Assembly: GCA_019055375.1 (NCBI GenBank)
Contig: JAHQIW010007135.1
Span: forward strand, 62,001 to 126,000
Direction: 5' to 3'
Source of the DNA: Parelaphostrongylus tenuis
Lineage: Eukaryota; Nematoda; Chromadorea; Rhabditida; Metastrongylidae
DNA: 64,000 bases
The notes under the pieces were generated by a model that was not told the DNA's origin, searched no databases, and was given only the letters and a program-made list of their open reading frames with translations. Shown here in pieces: positions 55,410 to 64,000 of the stretch. Every line of letters starts with the position of its first letter. Position 1 is the stretch's first letter. The position numbers and the translations under genes are program-made.

Positions 55410-57761
55410 CAGTCAATGAACTCTTATAAATCTCCTTTCTGCGCGTATGCTAATCGACGGTTTCCTCGTCTTCGTCACTTATGTCGTCGAATACAGATTG
55501 AGTTGACTTCGATGTGATCTCGGGATACCCTTACTACAGTGCAATCCTATAAAGAGCGGTTACGTCGAAAGAGTCAACCTAACATCAGTCACGTGCCAGA
55601 AAAATGTAGAGTCACCGTGTTAGGAGGTATGACTTTCCCCGATAATGCGCGATCGCTCTTGGAAATGGGCCCAAGTTTCTCATCAGCGCAACCCATTTCT
55701 GAGGAAACTCTGTGTAGTATGGCATGCAATTTGCAAAAACTTCAAGACTGACTCCACTATAAGACCAGACTCTAATTATCCAACAGGCGGAAACAACAAA
55801 GCGTAGGATCAATACCAACATCACCCTTTTCTCAAGCGTTCTTAAGGCAGTTAGACCCCATTAACAAGGCATATATCAATTGTCGCATATTTTTGAATGA
55901 AACTCTCAGAATCCTCAACCACTACCGCGGGAAAATGTTTAGTTCCAGGCTAACATCCGCGCAGAAAAGCGGCATGTAACAGATATGAGAGCTAATAAAG
56001 TCCAAAACTATTAGACTATCAGTTAGTGACAAGGGAGGAGAGTTCGTAGTAAATCCCAATCAGTTAGATATTGCGATAGCAAAAAAGCATCCTGAAAACA
56101 CCACACTTTATCGCTCATCATCTGATAAGGAATTCCAAAAACAATGTCGAAAATTGAACCAAGAAAGGGTAAAAATAGAAAGTTTGGCTCGCTCAAAAGC
56201 CCTCCGTTACCTTTCAACTAAATCTTAGCCTACCATCATGCTCCGTCTTGTACTAACTTATTGAGACTCATAAGTTGGTATGTACTGATGATCTTGCATC
56301 TACTGATCCATCAAAATTCAAAGTTAGACCCATCATCAGCTGTGTAGACGGGCCAAAGGATAGAATAACGTGGTCTTTGAACTTAATACTGGTCCAACTA
56401 CTAAAACACATTCCAACCCATCTCACCAATACTCAAATGTTCTTGGATCGTCTACGTAACGCGTCTCCCAACAACGCGTGCGTAATGGAATCGTTCGACG
56501 TAACCGCTCTTCATACAAACGTATTGAATGAGTCCGCCATGCAAACCATATGCGAGCTTCTAACGGCGCACGAACGAACTACGAACATGTATGGCTTTTC
56601 CATCCGGTAGGTCATGGCTCTCTTAAAAGAGTGCCTAAGTTGCTCATTCTTTAGATGGTATGATAATTATTTTGTGCAGATCAGTGGGCTGGCAATGGGA
56701 CAACGAATAGCTCCGACCCTTGCTATCGCTTTTATGTCTAAAGTAGAGGCCTCAATAGTCGATCTCCGGCCCTTACTCTACTGTAGGTATATAGATGATT
56801 GTTTTGTCGTCTGCTCAACGAAAGAGGAGATAAACAAATGTTTTGAGTTGTTAAATAGTCAGTCAGAGTACATAACATTCACCCGTGAGAAAGCTAAGGC
56901 AAATTGGATTCCATTTTTGATCGTTCAAGATCACCTCTCTAAAAACTTCTACAACACAAAGTGGTATCTTAAACCAAGCAAAAAAAAACATCCTGGTTCG
57001 CTACCTATCTGCCCATCTCTCGCAAACAAAATGTGCACTTATAAAAAACATGTTTCGAATAGCTGCTAATATGTGCACAGGAAAAGAACACAGGTAGAGT
57101 CCCTGGGTTTGGCGCGAAAAATAGCCATCTCTAATGGCTACAACACGATAGGAGCTTCTCGGGTTAGATTTAGAGGAAATTTGGCGCCCATATACGGAAG
57201 GTCTAGCGAGGATAATGTTCCATTCATCCTGCCTTTTATTTCCAACGAAGTGAGTGCAGCCATTAAACGCTGCTTAAAAAGAGCATGTTTAGAAATTCGG
57301 TAGCAGTAGTCGAGATACCACCAAAAACACTAGAACGCCAATTAGTCCGCAACCGACTGTATGATCGCCTCTGCGAAACAAACGACTGCAATGTTTGCCC
57401 AAACGGCAGAGACGGCGACTGCATGAGGTCGGGTACAATTTACCTAATCTCTTGCGAGGCATGCGGGGATGAATATATTGGCGAAACGTGTAGACCACTC
57501 TGCATCCGCGTAAAAGAGCACCTTGCTGGGAAACGTAACTCCGACCCAAAAACCCCACTAGGCACGCATAAGGAACAGAAGCATAAAGGAGCAAATTTTG
57601 ACATTGAATTCACGATCCTTGCACAGGAATCGAAAACATCTACGCGCAAAACTTTGGAAGCCTTTTGGATACATAGCAAAGGCCCAAAAATGAACCGAAA
57701 GAGGAGTGCTTCAATAACGCGTGACCTAGCGCCATACCTCAGGCGAATACTCGCGGCTTGA
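55410..57761 (+). pseudogene. Penelope-like element (reverse transcriptase plus GIY-YIG endonuclease), disrupted
   Basis: The N-terminal part (55,539-55,751) has VTVLGGMTFPDNARSLLEMG. A stretch with IRLSVSDKGGEFVVNPNQLD follows (about 56,000-56,060). RT motifs are KVRPIISCVDG (56,320), VMESFDVTALHTNV (motif A, 56,480-56,525), GLAMGQRIAPTLA (motif B) and YIDDCFVVC with the catalytic YIDD at 56,788-56,799. The GIY-YIG domain follows. Lesions include stops at 56,608-56,610 and 57,067-57,069, a frame change near 57,290-57,303, and several upstream. It is a single-strand, telomerase-related reverse transcriptase family. The element is dead as a whole. A more decayed copy lies at 14.2-15.3 kb. Confidence 0.87.
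57285..57761 (+). CDS. GIY-YIG endonuclease part of Penelope-like element (open frame, 158 codons)
   Basis: The frame is open from 57,285 to the stop at 57,759-57,761. A cysteine cluster (C30, C35, C38, C46) precedes TIYLISC (Tyr 53) and EYIGET (Tyr 64, Gly 66), then CIRVKEH with Arg 75, and KTLEAFWI with the acidic residue expected of GIY-YIG nucleases. This is the C-terminal domain of the Penelope-like polyprotein, which nicks target DNA. It is unlikely to be made alone. The Met at 57,285 is not the natural start, since a frame change separates it from the reverse transcriptase. Confidence 0.7.
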   Translation: MFRNSVAVVEIPPKTLERQLVRNRLYDRLCETNDCNVCPNGRDGDCMRSGTIYLISCEACGDEYIGETCRPLCIRVKEHLAGKRNSDPKTPLGTHKEQKHKGANFDIEFTILAQESKTSTRKTLEAFWIHSKGPKMNRKRSASITRDLAPYLRRILAA

Positions 57762-58100
57762 GCCAGGCACCAGTCTCACATTAGCACAGACTCCAAGTGG
57801 CAGGCCTTCAATGATTAATTGGAAGACCTAAAACATCTAAGCGGTGAATGTTTTTGAAATGAAGTTTTTCCTATGCGACCCAAAAATTTATCTCTTACGT
57901 TTTCTGCTAGGGTTATGAAGGCCTTTGATTTAATATTTGCGAATCAATTTGACCTTTCCAGGCTCTGAAGATGGCGATCCTTGCCGAAACGTAAGCCACC
58001 ACGACTGTTGTAATAATCATGCTGCATTGTTAACTGTATTGTTATATGCTTCGCTGAAATTCAATGAATAATACCAATAACACCTCGGAACGGCTAAACA
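57762..58100 (+). other. 3' untranslated region of the Penelope-like element with hammerhead-like motif
   Basis: Follows the stop codon. At 57,963-57,990, CTCTGAAGATGGCGATCCTT then GCCGAAACGT fits CUGANGA, a GGC/GCC stem and GAAAC. The downstream cleavage-site UH required to complete a hammerhead is not evident in GTAAGCCACC. A variant of the motif is at 13,540. The end of the element is uncertain. Confidence 0.4.
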
Positions 58101-60655
58101 GAAGAAGATACTCAATTATTCAAACTATGTCGAGGTTAATAGATAGTAGGTCCTAGGATTTATTTATATTTTTTATATCATATTTATCTTGTACTTATTA
58201 TGCCAAGAATAATTCACCTCCTGGCATTGCAGCAAATGACCGGGTAGTCAAATAATCAATTCTATAATCATTTTGTACTTCCCAAAGCAGATAATATTGA
58301 CGTAAATCGCTCAGTTATCGTATACTCTCATTCCTTATGATATAATAAGTCACCGAAGTGATTGAGAATCATGAGACAAAGAACAGTCTGACATTAATGA
58401 TGCCGCACACTGTATGTCATGTCACTTCATCAACATCTCCAATTATTTTTCAATTACTTGTGTACTTCAGGAGTTGAAACCTTCACAGATTTCTAGAAGA
58501 GACTTTGTTCTATCAGTCCGTAGGCAATCATATCTTATTTTCTAGTTATATTTCACTTCAGCATTATTCATCTTCGCAATGCACTACTATATGGACTCTC
58601 TTTGTTTCCCTTCAGTTAAATGTCCTCGAGACAATTTCTTGCCCTCCGTACAGTTCGTTCTACTTCTCCAGATGACTTCAGTGTGAATACGCGCCGATAA
58701 TCTTGGAGAATCAACTATATATTGGAGACTTCCAACTTCACCCAACTTCTTCCAGTAGTTAAACTCCTTCATTGAAACAAGAAATTATGTGCAAAACGAT
58801 TAAATCTTTGCAGACAATTGTGAAGCTACTAACCGTGACAGTTGTGAGAAAAAGTGTGCGTAAATGAATGTTTCAAACATGAGATATTGTTTTGCCTGCA
58901 CATGGAGACTAGGAAATTGTCTTGATCGCTTTCTGAGAAGCAGTGAGGATGGGAAAGCTGGTGACAAAATCGAAAACACTATTCAATACTTTTCACTTAT
59001 TCGTACATGTTTTGGTCATTAGAAAATAACTTTCTTTGCTGTTTTTTTCAGAATTCTGAATCTTGAGAAATTCAAATGTTCGCCTTATTCTTAATATGAC
59101 CTGCTTACTACACTATGGCAGCAAAAATAAAACCATGTCCCACTCTTTTGCATTTTTTGCTGGACATTTTCAAAACAAGCGCATCTTTGGATTTTTTTTG
59201 CAAAGCCAAGCTCCCAGTTGAAGTTCCAAGACTTGAATTATCGAATGATTACTGAAACTTAAAAAAAGCAAAGAAAATGGGTTTTCCTTGGGGGCTGCAA
59301 ATGGGTGTGAATAGGGGAAAAGTACTCTTTATTGAAAACAGTGTGCTTGCCACAGATGCTACTCAAGCGATGACAACATATTACTAAAGCTGAGAGATAA
59401 CAAATGGTACTCAAGGCAATTGCTGTCGGTCGGAATTCAACGCTCTGATGAGCAAATAGCACATTCCCAAGATCGACGTATTGCTCACGTGTTAGAAGCC
59501 AGTCGAGACTACGGACTCTTCATGAGCAATTCGTGAGAATTTATTGTAGAACAACAAGTTTCTTTGGCGATCAAAAGAATGATGAGTGGGAAAAGACCGT
59601 TTAACTCTCACAAGACAGACGGCAAAAATACGTAACAAGAGTATGTAAGATATTCATTTTTCAGGGAGGTCGCTTTCCTACGGAAGAAAGCGGATTGGTA
59701 GAGCGCATGTCCGTTCTTTCTTTCCATGTCCTTTCTTTGCATGTTGGTACTGTATACTAAGAAGGTCAGAAACCAGTCCTAGTACTAATATGTCCGTTTC
59801 CTAAACTATCGTTTGACTACCAATATTATAGTGAAAAGACAGTAAGTACTAATTGTTGATTGTAAGAGATATAAGAAAGACAATCATCCAAACGGCGAAT
59901 TCTAATGTTCTTTTGGCCGTTACAGCGCAATAAAAGGCCTTTTTCGAAAACCAAATGCATCATTGGAATTGGTAAATTTTGGACTATTGAATGGTTACTA
60001 AAATTATGCAGAAAAAACTTTGTTCAGCGAGATATGCTCCAATAAGAAACATAGAATTATTTTTAACATGAAGAAAAAGACCCTAACTAAGCAATAAAAG
60101 TGCGCTTCGACTGCGAATAGCACTGCGCTCCCGCGATTTCAACTATGGTTCCAAGGTTAGGGCATAACGTGTCAGTAACATGTTGAGAAAGGGTGAAAGC
60201 ATTCGTAAAGAACCGCTTCTTCTATTCACAAATTGAAACGATTTGTGCACTGCAGAGTACTGCTTCTCGTAAATATGTCACAGTGCACGAATTATATCAC
60301 TTCCACAAATGATGTCGACTAGAAAACTCGATTGGATTGGAAAAGCATTCGAAGTTAATGGACTCGACAGAGATATACTATACTTTCGACTCCTTCCAAA
60401 ACACCAAAGAGGTAACTATTTGGTTATCCGGAGAACACAATGAGCTCGTGATTATCTTGCATTCGCCTTTACTTTTTCCATGCCAAGTTTCAGATCGCTA
60501 ATCTGCAGGATCCGTGGGTGCTAATATGGTAGCTAACAATTCATACTGCATCAACGAGTGAGATGTATAAGATCGATCGATGTTTCTTCAGTCCTTGATA
60601 TTCGTAGAAATATTGCTATTGTGCAACCTACTGATAACTTTATGATTTACGTACA
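58101..60655. other. No recognisable gene (2.5 kb)
   Basis: AT-rich, with only short open frames (58,587-58,772 and 59,259-59,462, both minus). 59,890-60,010 carries the AT-rich family phrase in inverted form (TTCTTTTGGCCGTTACAGCG). Nothing else is supported. Confidence 0.4.
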
Positions 60656-60865
60656 AGTAAATTTGTTGAATATGCCTGAGAGAATCGAGTGGTGAGCAGA
60701 AATTCGACTTCAGACGAAGTTGAACTAGCGTCCCATCCATGCCGAAGACGTGAGCAACCACGACATCACCGAGGCCTTTATCCATTACTCATTCTTCAAT
60801 ATGTCTCTATCGTAGCTATCAGCCAGCAACTTTTGACGGGTTTGATAGGGTAAGCAATATTCATA
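60656..60865 (-). mobile_element. tRNA-derived SINE, family S2
   Basis: The minus strand holds the S2 tail complement TGCCTGAGAGAATCGAGTGG, then TGAGCAGAAATTCGACTTC, a degenerate B box (AAGTTGAACTAGCG reversed) and the head GCTATCAGCCAGCAACTTTT. Confidence 0.68.
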
Positions 60866-60919
60866 ACATCATAACACTGTAAGAAAGCAGTAAAACATAA
60901 GCAATCTTGAAATTATATA

Positions 60920-61165
60920 AGTACAATGGCTGTCAGCTCAACTGGGTTTATAGAGTGATATTGCTTACTAGACCAAACCTTAAGGTTAGGTTAACGGTTG
61001 ATAGCTGATAACCATGATAGAAAGAAATTGAAGAATGAGTGGTGAGTAAGCGGTGGTTTCGGTGGTGTAGTGGTACACGCATAGCCGGTGTGTTGGTGTT
61101 CAACTCCTGCCCGAGGTGAGGTCGAATTTTTGCTCACCAGTCAATTCTCTGAGGTATATTCGAAA
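60920..61165 (+). mobile_element. tRNA-derived SINE, family S2, full length
   Basis: The head CTGTCAGCTCAACTGGGTTT is followed by GTTAACGGTTGATAGCTGAT, an A-box-like GGTGGTGTAGTGGTACACGC (61,059) and a B-box-like GGTGTTCAACTCCTGCC (61,095). The tail is TTTTGCTCACCAGTCAATTC, CTGAGGTATA. Confidence 0.75.
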
Positions 61166-61499
61166 AGTTGTAATACAACAAAAAAGCAGTAAAAACATTA
61201 GCAATCTTGAAATTCTCAAAGCGAGAAGTTTTTGAACAAGCCGGTTCAAACAGCAATATTTTTTATAGCGAAGTGAAAACCAAAAAAAAAATCAATCTCC
61301 ACTCACCCAAATAAGACGAATCTTAATGAATTTCGTAAGCTTCTCTTTGTATAGCACCATTACTTTTATCTTTGACACCTCATTCCATGCATTACGCAAA
61401 AGATACCAATGTAATCGAAACCTAGAAAATAAAGAGTGGCTTGTAAAAAATGCTAATCTAACTGCATATGATGTCAGTTCAACAAGAACTCTCAATAGT
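61166..61499. other. No gene seen
   Basis: AT-rich spacer between two oppositely oriented S2 SINEs. Mirror open frames at 61,292-61,532 have no motif. Confidence 0.3.
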
Positions 61500-61700
61500 T
61501 CTTCGATTACACCTGAGAGAATTGAGTGGTGAGCAGAAGTTCGACCTCAAACGGGAGTTGAACTTGCGATCCACCCTAGTGGAAGAACTCCTACCATAGC
61601 TATCAGTTACCAACTTTCAACAGGTTTGGTAGGGTTAGCACATACCGCTTTCTAAACCCAGTTTCAGCTGACAGCCATTGTAATATGCAATACTCATGAT
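61500..61700 (-). mobile_element. tRNA-derived SINE, family S2
   Basis: Inverted relative to the copy at 60,920. CACCTGAGAGAATTGAGTGG, TGAGCAGAAGTTCGACCTC, GGGAGTTGAACTTGCGATCC (B box complement), then TCAGTTACCAACTTTCAACA and CAGTTTCAGCTGACAGCC. Confidence 0.72.
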
Positions 61701-61774
61701 TTCTGTTTTCATTGCTTTTTTCGCAAAGGCATGATGTTTCCGATACAATCAAAAAGATTGAGTACTGAGCAAAA

Positions 61775-61930
61775 TTATGCCAAAGACGATGAATAATCAG
61801 TGGTGGTGAAACGGTCCATCGGTCGTGTAGTAACAGCACGCACATCCGGTATGGGTGAAACGCTAGTTCAACTCACGCCTGAGGTGGAGTTCTCACCACT
61901 CAATCTCATTAGGTGTATTGCAAACATCAT
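61775..61930 (+). mobile_element. tRNA-derived SINE, family S2, 5'-truncated
   Basis: GTGGTGAAACGGTCCATCGG, then TCGTGTAGTAACAGCACGC (A-box-like) and GCTAGTTCAACTCACGCC (B-box-like, 61,862). The tail is TCTCACCACTCAATCTCATT, AGGTGTATT. Confidence 0.7.
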
Positions 61931-64000
61931 ACCAATGCGGAAAATGCAGTAAAAACATTAGAAATCATGAGTTTTTTTGATTATCAGTGTATCTGAGAAG
62001 TCATAACATATATACAAAGATCAAATGTTTTGACCTGTCACTCTAACGATGCTAATTTTCTATAGATCCTCTCACACTGTCCTATGAACATATTTTACCG
62101 TGGCGATTTCTGTAACTGAAAATGAGCACTGGTTTGACGTGCTCTAACGTAGTTTTCTTTGACTCCTTGACGAACACATGTACCGTTTTCGGTACATAGC
62201 GTGCTTCACACACTCGGCGGCTAGTTCGTATCAACGCGCTTCCATGGAAATAAACATTTATTTGTTTATTCAAGGTACTCAGAGGACATTATTAGCATTT
62301 AATGATTTAATGTCACACAGGAGACTTCTATAAAAGGTTTTTTTTGGTAGAAAAAGTGTCCTCCGCCGAAAATCAATTTATGTTTCAGCAAAAGAACACA
62401 TCCCTTCGAGAGGAAACCTACTTCCAGTTGTTAAAATACATTTGCTTCTACCTTTTTGATTTATGTTGCACTCATTTGAGAGCTTGAAAATGACCTCCTA
62501 CTAACCGATAACGTTTTCCTACCAAAGGCATTGTTGCAGTTTCATAGCGGATTTTCTGTGGTTATATACTATATTTTCAAAGACAAGTAGACAGTTAGAT
62601 GCGCAAAACTAGACTGTCATTAAATGTGCTTCAATAAACGTATTTTCAGTAGAAAGAACACTCTTTTGTCTTAAAATTTTACACTTTTCATCACGAACTC
62701 CGTGGATGCGGTCGCATTTATGTGATAAGTATTCCTTTTTCCTCTTTCTTTCCTGAAAGAGCTTTTGCACTAAATTATTAGTAATCATACGGTAGCTTGA
62801 AAACTAAAGAATTCAGCAATAAGCTTGATTTCTAAGAGTACAAAGTGGTCACTAAAAAGAGAAGTACGTTTTGCTTTCGGAGTAGGCTGTTTAAACTTCA
62901 TAGCTATTTTTTAGGAACATATCGTGCATTTCAGTCCTGAGAAACTTCCATTTTGATAAAATATCACAGAAGAAACTTCTGTGAAGACTTTATAGTGAAG
63001 ATAACTCTATGTAACAATTATGTAACAATTCTTATTTTATGTTTCAACGAGAAAACCACATTGTTGTGAAAAAGAGTATATTACCACGTGCTAACATTCG
63101 TTTCTTAATGTTTCATTAAAATATTCGATAAGTGAGAAATATAGAATTTCATACTGAGTTTGCTTGCAAAAGATTTTCATAGTACGCTCAACTAAGAGAA
63201 AGGCAATGTTTTACTGTCGGAGTTCATTTTTCCAACCTCACAGGGGATGTTTTGATTTTTTTTGTAGTAAAATTGTGATTTCAGAAAAACTTTGTCACCA
63301 TAAAGTATCGAATATTACTGGGTAGATTTTTATGAACTCGTTTTTAATGGAAAGTACCTAGTTGTTAAAAAAATTTTCACTCTATAGTAAGATTTGTGCG
63401 AGGTGGTAACATTCTTTGAAATTTGCTCGTGATTCCTTGCATTTTACATAGAAGATATTCTCACTAGAGTATTAGTAATCAATCATTAGCTTGAGAAATG
63501 GCAATTTTTTATACTACGTTTGGTTTAAAGAAAGGTTTTTTTAGGGAGCAATACCTTAGCGGGGAAATATACGCCTCGTCTTTCGGATAGTTATCTCATT
63601 GCTTGAACTTCACCAAAGGTTCTGTTGGAAGCTATATAGCGAATTTTAGATGGCCTGCACACTCAATTGTCACAGGGGAGCGACTAATTACCAATAAATT
63701 CCCGCAGGCATTTTCAGTACGAAGTATGCCAACACGTCCTAAGAATTCGCGTTCCATAGAAAAACTATAAAAATGAACGCACTTCCAACTCTCACCCCTA
63801 TTTCTGTGTTATCTTGTAGGAGCAAGACCGTTTTTTTCTCATATTCTCATCTCTCCGATCGCACAGATATCGATCAGTCTGCTGTTTATTCAGACACAAC
63901 TGACTTCAAGCTTAGAGTTCTTTCGTGACGCAAAAGTACCCAACCCTTCTTTGCATCCGTGAGCTACATTCACGAAAATTGAAATACCAATGTGTAAATA
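61931..64000. other. No recognisable gene (2.1 kb)
   Basis: AT-rich. 62,380-63,650 contains loosely recurring phrases about 300-400 bases apart (GAACTCCGTGGATGC-like, TTAGTAATCATACGG and TTAGTAATCAATCATTAGC, CATTTTACATAGAAG). This is consistent with a degenerate member of the AT-rich repeat family. No open frame has a motif. Confidence 0.4.

Noticed and set aside
1..64000. Bacterial-type systems (CRISPR, toxin-antitoxin, phage, operons)
   Set aside because: No regularly spaced direct repeats, compact gene runs or ribosome-binding sites. Splice sites, SINEs and eukaryotic transposons show the sequence is nuclear DNA of an animal.
1..64000. LTR retrotransposon or endogenous virus
   Set aside because: No paired long terminal repeats, protease, integrase or envelope-like sequence were found. 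All reverse transcriptase remnants fit the RTE or Penelope-like types.

Overview
The window is eukaryotic, AT-rich and dense with repeats. It most resembles the nuclear genome of a strongylid (hookworm-type) nematode. Four things point there: short introns ending in the nematode acceptor TTTCAG, an RTE-type non-LTR retrotransposon, a GIY-YIG Penelope-like element of a kind I associate with parasitic nematodes, and many mariner remnants and tRNA-like SINEs. The species assignment is inference. I see no prokaryotic features, CRISPR array, rRNA or convincing functional tRNA gene.

The only host gene family I can support encodes a small secreted protein of unknown function, about 224 residues in five exons. 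It is repeated along the minus strand: copy A at the left edge (exons 1-3 open, the rest outside the window), copy B (13.8-14.2 kb, decayed), a stray last exon E (18.8-19.0 kb), copy C (20.0-24.1 kb, complete gene structure with one extra base in exon 3) and copy D (32.5-33.3 kb, decayed). An orphan exon 4, F, lies on the plus strand at 42.1 kb. Each 5' flank carries the same non-coding blocks in the same order and orientation. After subtracting recognisable insertions, the distance from the start codon to an anchor in the last block is about 1.2-1.3 kb in all four units. The left 40 kb is therefore a decayed tandem segmental duplication, later stuffed with transposons.

Region by region. 0-2.8 kb is unit A with a mariner fragment. 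3.1-4.4 kb is a mariner with both terminal inverted repeats. 4.4-5.8 kb holds duplicated flank pieces and a decayed non-LTR reverse transcriptase. 6.1-10.3 kb holds foldback elements and SINEs. 10.5-11.2 kb is an isolated flank block. 12.5-16.7 kb is unit B with RTE, mariner and Penelope-like fragments. 18.8-25.7 kb is unit C, whose third intron contains an RTE fragment and a mariner. 27.1-28.4 kb and 33.3-34.6 kb are opposite-orientation copies of a repeat bearing a GTGATA-like tract. 32.5-37.5 kb is unit D with a 1.3-kb terminal-inverted-repeat element inserted. 37-44 kb holds SINEs, AT-rich repeats and the orphan exon. 48.2-51.7 kb is a nearly full-length RTE element with five lesions. 55.4-58.1 kb is a Penelope-like element with several lesions but an open GIY-YIG domain. 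60.6-61.9 kb is a cluster of SINEs in alternating orientation. The remainder is AT-rich sequence without a recognisable gene.

No operon or pathway can be assembled. The biological interest is the rapid birth and decay of a secreted-protein gene array, and several repeat families that I cannot name.
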